A stretch of 64,000 bases of DNA from an uncultured Cellvibrio sp. Lineage in GTDB: Bacteria; Pseudomonadota; Gammaproteobacteria; Pseudomonadales; Cellvibrionaceae. A program made the translations under genes and the position numbers. Shown here piece by piece: positions 62,485-64,000 of this stretch. Location: the NCBI GenBank assembly GCA_937958105.1, contig CALFXJ010000006.1:124001-188000 (forward strand), in the 5' to 3' direction. Position 1 is the first letter of the stretch, and every line of letters starts with the position of its first letter. The notes under the pieces were generated by a model. It saw only the letters and a list, made by a program, of their open reading frames with translations, had not been told where the DNA came from and did not search any database.

Positions 62485-62711
62485 GAGACCTTGGCTCCGG
62501 CTGACGGTGGTTGGAATGGTGTAGCCAGCGGAATTAAACGTCTTGTTTGTGGCAGTTCTGCGACAGAATGACGAAGCTTTGATGACAAACTGAAACGGTG
62601 ACAATGGGATGCGTTGATCGCACCTGAGCAGCGGTACATACAATAAAACCTCACCCCGGTTTGCCTGCTAATATGCGCAACTCTTTTCTCCGGTTGTTGC
62701 AAGGTCGATTT

Positions 62712-63596
62712 ATGCTCAGCGAACTCGTCGCGATTCTGGCCCCCATCGTTATCAGCGTGCTCATCGGTTTTATCTGGGGCCGTTCCGGTACGGATTATCC
62801 GGCAGACTTTGTGTCTCGCATCGTGATGTACGTGGGTACGCCGTGCCTGACGATTTCGGCCATGAGTAAAGTCGAGGTGGATGCGTCGGTTATGGGCGAG
62901 GTGATGCTCGCCACTGCTGTCGCGATGACGGCCATGGGGGGGCTCGGGTGGTTGCTGTTGCGCAGCCTGAAGCTCGATATCCCCACTTATCTGCCGCCGC
63001 TGATCTTTCCCAACAACGGCAATATGGGTTTACCTCTGTGCCTGTTTGCCTTCGGTCAGCTGGGCCTGGCCTTGGCTCTGGGTTCCTTCATGGTGATGAT
63101 GATCGCTACCTTTACGGTGGGACTGCTGCTGGTATCGGAAGGCGGGTGGGGAGATCGTTTCAAGGATATGGCGCGCCAGCCGGTGATTCACTCCATGATT
63201 ATCGCCCTGGCAATGCTGGTGACCGGGACTCATCTGCCCCGCTGGATCGACAATACCGTCACGCTGATTGGCGGTTTTGCTATCCCGCTGATGACCATTA
63301 CCCTTGGTGTCTCCCTTGCCACCCTCAGGATCGGTACCTGGAGGCGCAGCTTTGGTTTCAGTGTCGCGCGGATCTTCGGCGGGCTTGGTCTGGGCTGGTT
63401 GAGTTGCTGGATTTTGGGTGTGGAGGATGTGTCGCGCAGCGTGGTCCTGCTGCAATCGGCCATGCCGGTAGCTGTCTTCAATTACCTGCTGGCACTGCGC
63501 TACGACCGCAACCCCCAGGAAATCGCGGCCATGGTCGTGATCTCAACCCTGCTGGCCTTCGTCACTCTCCCATTCCTGCTCATGCTGATCCTCTAG
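62712..63596 (+). CDS. AEC family transporter
   Basis: A 294-residue auxin-efflux-carrier-type permease with about ten transmembrane helices. Family features are the N-terminal LSELVAILAPIVISVLIGFIWG, PLIFPNNGNMGLPLCLF (helix-break motif) and VLLQSAMPVAVFNYLLA near the C-terminus. These proteins export or import organic acids; the substrate is unknown. The start at 62712 has AAGG upstream, and the preceding codons are unlikely. It is divergent from the PhoX gene. Confidence 0.92.
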   Translation: MLSELVAILAPIVISVLIGFIWGRSGTDYPADFVSRIVMYVGTPCLTISAMSKVEVDASVMGEVMLATAVAMTAMGGLGWLLLRSLKLDIPTYLPPLIFPNNGNMGLPLCLFAFGQLGLALALGSFMVMMIATFTVGLLLVSEGGWGDRFKDMARQPVIHSMIIALAMLVTGTHLPRWIDNTVTLIGGFAIPLMTITLGVSLATLRIGTWRRSFGFSVARIFGGLGLGWLSCWILGVEDVSRSVVLLQSAMPVAVFNYLLALRYDRNPQEIAAMVVISTLLAFVTLPFLLMLIL

Positions 63597-63599
63597 CCC

Positions 63600-63637
63600 G
63601 TAGGTCGGATTAAAGGCCCTGCCTCGTAATCCGACAC
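63600..63637. repeat. REP-like palindrome, copy 4
   Basis: GTAGGTCGGATTA...TAATCCGACAC, the same element as at 5276. It starts four bases after the AEC transporter stop. Confidence 0.85.
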
Positions 63638-63669
63638 CCCCGAGGCCGGTTACCAATCATGTCTAACCC

Positions 63670-63701
63670 GTAGGTCGGATTAGCCGAAGGTGTAATCCGA
63701 C
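63670..63701. repeat. REP-like palindrome, copy 5
   Basis: GTAGGTCGGATTAGC...TAATCCGAC, in the same orientation as copy 4, 70 bases away. The spacing suggests a tandem REP pair. Confidence 0.85.
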
Positions 63702-63717
63702 TCTACCCAACCCAAAT

Positions 63718-64000
63718 CTAACCCTGATTCTCCCGCTCTTCATCCAGCACCACACAATTCCGCCCCAGGTGCTTGGCCTTATACAAGGCCCGGTCGCTGC
63801 GCATGAACAACTCATCAAAACTCTCACCCTCACCAGCGATACTGATTCCGAGGCTCACGGTCAGGGGAACAGGTTTCTCCCGGTACTCAAGCGTCAGCGA
63901 CTCAATGGCCGTGCGCAGTTTCTCAGCGATTAACACGGCCTGCTGCGTCGTCGTATTCACGCACAGCAGCAAAAATTCTTCTCCGCCCCAGCGGGCGAGG
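63718..64000 (-). CDS. GGDEF-domain protein, C-terminal part (cut by window edge)
   Basis: The last 93 codons of a diguanylate cyclase. Just inside the window edge the frame reads RWGGEEFLLL, the active-site GGEEF, followed by the usual VSLGISIAGEGESFDELFMRSDRALYKAKHLGRN motif. The N-terminus, with any sensor domain, lies beyond base 64000. The intact GGEEF predicts c-di-GMP synthesis. The gene converges on the AEC transporter across two REP-like copies. Confidence 0.93.
   Translation of the reverse strand, partial: LARWGGEEFLLLCVNTTTQQAVLIAEKLRTAIESLTLEYREKPVPLTVSLGISIAGEGESFDELFMRSDRALYKAKHLGRNCVVLDEERENQG

Overview
The window is a densely coded, mostly housekeeping stretch of a gammaproteobacterial chromosome. 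The best guess is a polysaccharide degrader of the Cellvibrio / Cellvibrionaceae type. Three things point that way: serine-rich linkers in a GH19 chitinase and in surface lipoproteins; a TonB receptor / flavin halogenase / SapC / cupin-like locus of the kind found in Cellvibrio, Xanthomonas and Caulobacter relatives; and pseudomonad-like core genes (Anr-type Fnr, a long NrdA with two ATP cones, CyaB-like cyclase). No rRNA operon, insertion sequence, integrase, prophage or CRISPR array is visible.

Layout. 0-3 kb: Fnr/Anr regulator with a DUF4202 gene, and a PepSY membrane protein. 3-13 kb: a cold-shock gene with a long leader, glutamine cyclotransferase, DUF502, a tRNA-modification and flavodoxin group (mnmC, flavodoxin, mioC-like, trmL), gcvR, an overlapping yheU / hydrolase / rlmM group, and a TusA homologue. 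13-24 kb: pdxB, a NAD-kinase-like gene and a methyltransferase, then the halogenase locus: a JmjC/cupin-like gene convergent with TonB receptor, flavin halogenase and SapC. 24-34 kb: alaA, msrB, a tandemly duplicated tRNA-Glu/tRNA-Gly pair, a YadGH-type ABC exporter, queF, a class III adenylate cyclase, a nitroreductase, tRNA-Ser and tRNA-Arg. 34-45 kb: dusC, the oadGAB sodium pump, a DEAD-box helicase, phoH behind a Pho box, rlmA, and a CorC/HlyC-type protein.

45-55 kb is an envelope and secreted-protein region: OmpA-type protein with a duplicated DUF4892-like unit, GH19 chitinase behind a promoter with a palindromic operator, a lytic transglycosylase, a UDG-fold protein, a low-complexity secreted protein, a beta-propeller lipoprotein, a DUF4832 lipoprotein and a DUF3616 lipoprotein. 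55-64 kb: class Ia nrdB and nrdA with NrdR-like and DnaA-box sequences upstream, a Tat-exported PhoX-type lipoprotein, an AEC transporter, and the C-terminus of a GGDEF protein cut by the window edge.

Recurring themes are phosphate scavenging (Pho box and phoH, PhoX), chitin use (chitinase, perhaps the TonB locus), and a dispersed 30-40 bp palindrome with a GTAG foot (GTAGGTCGGATTA...TAATCCGAC). Five copies of it lie in intergenic gaps, two of them between nrdA and nrdB. The least understood content is the halogenase locus, the DUF4832 lipoprotein and several unassigned small proteins.
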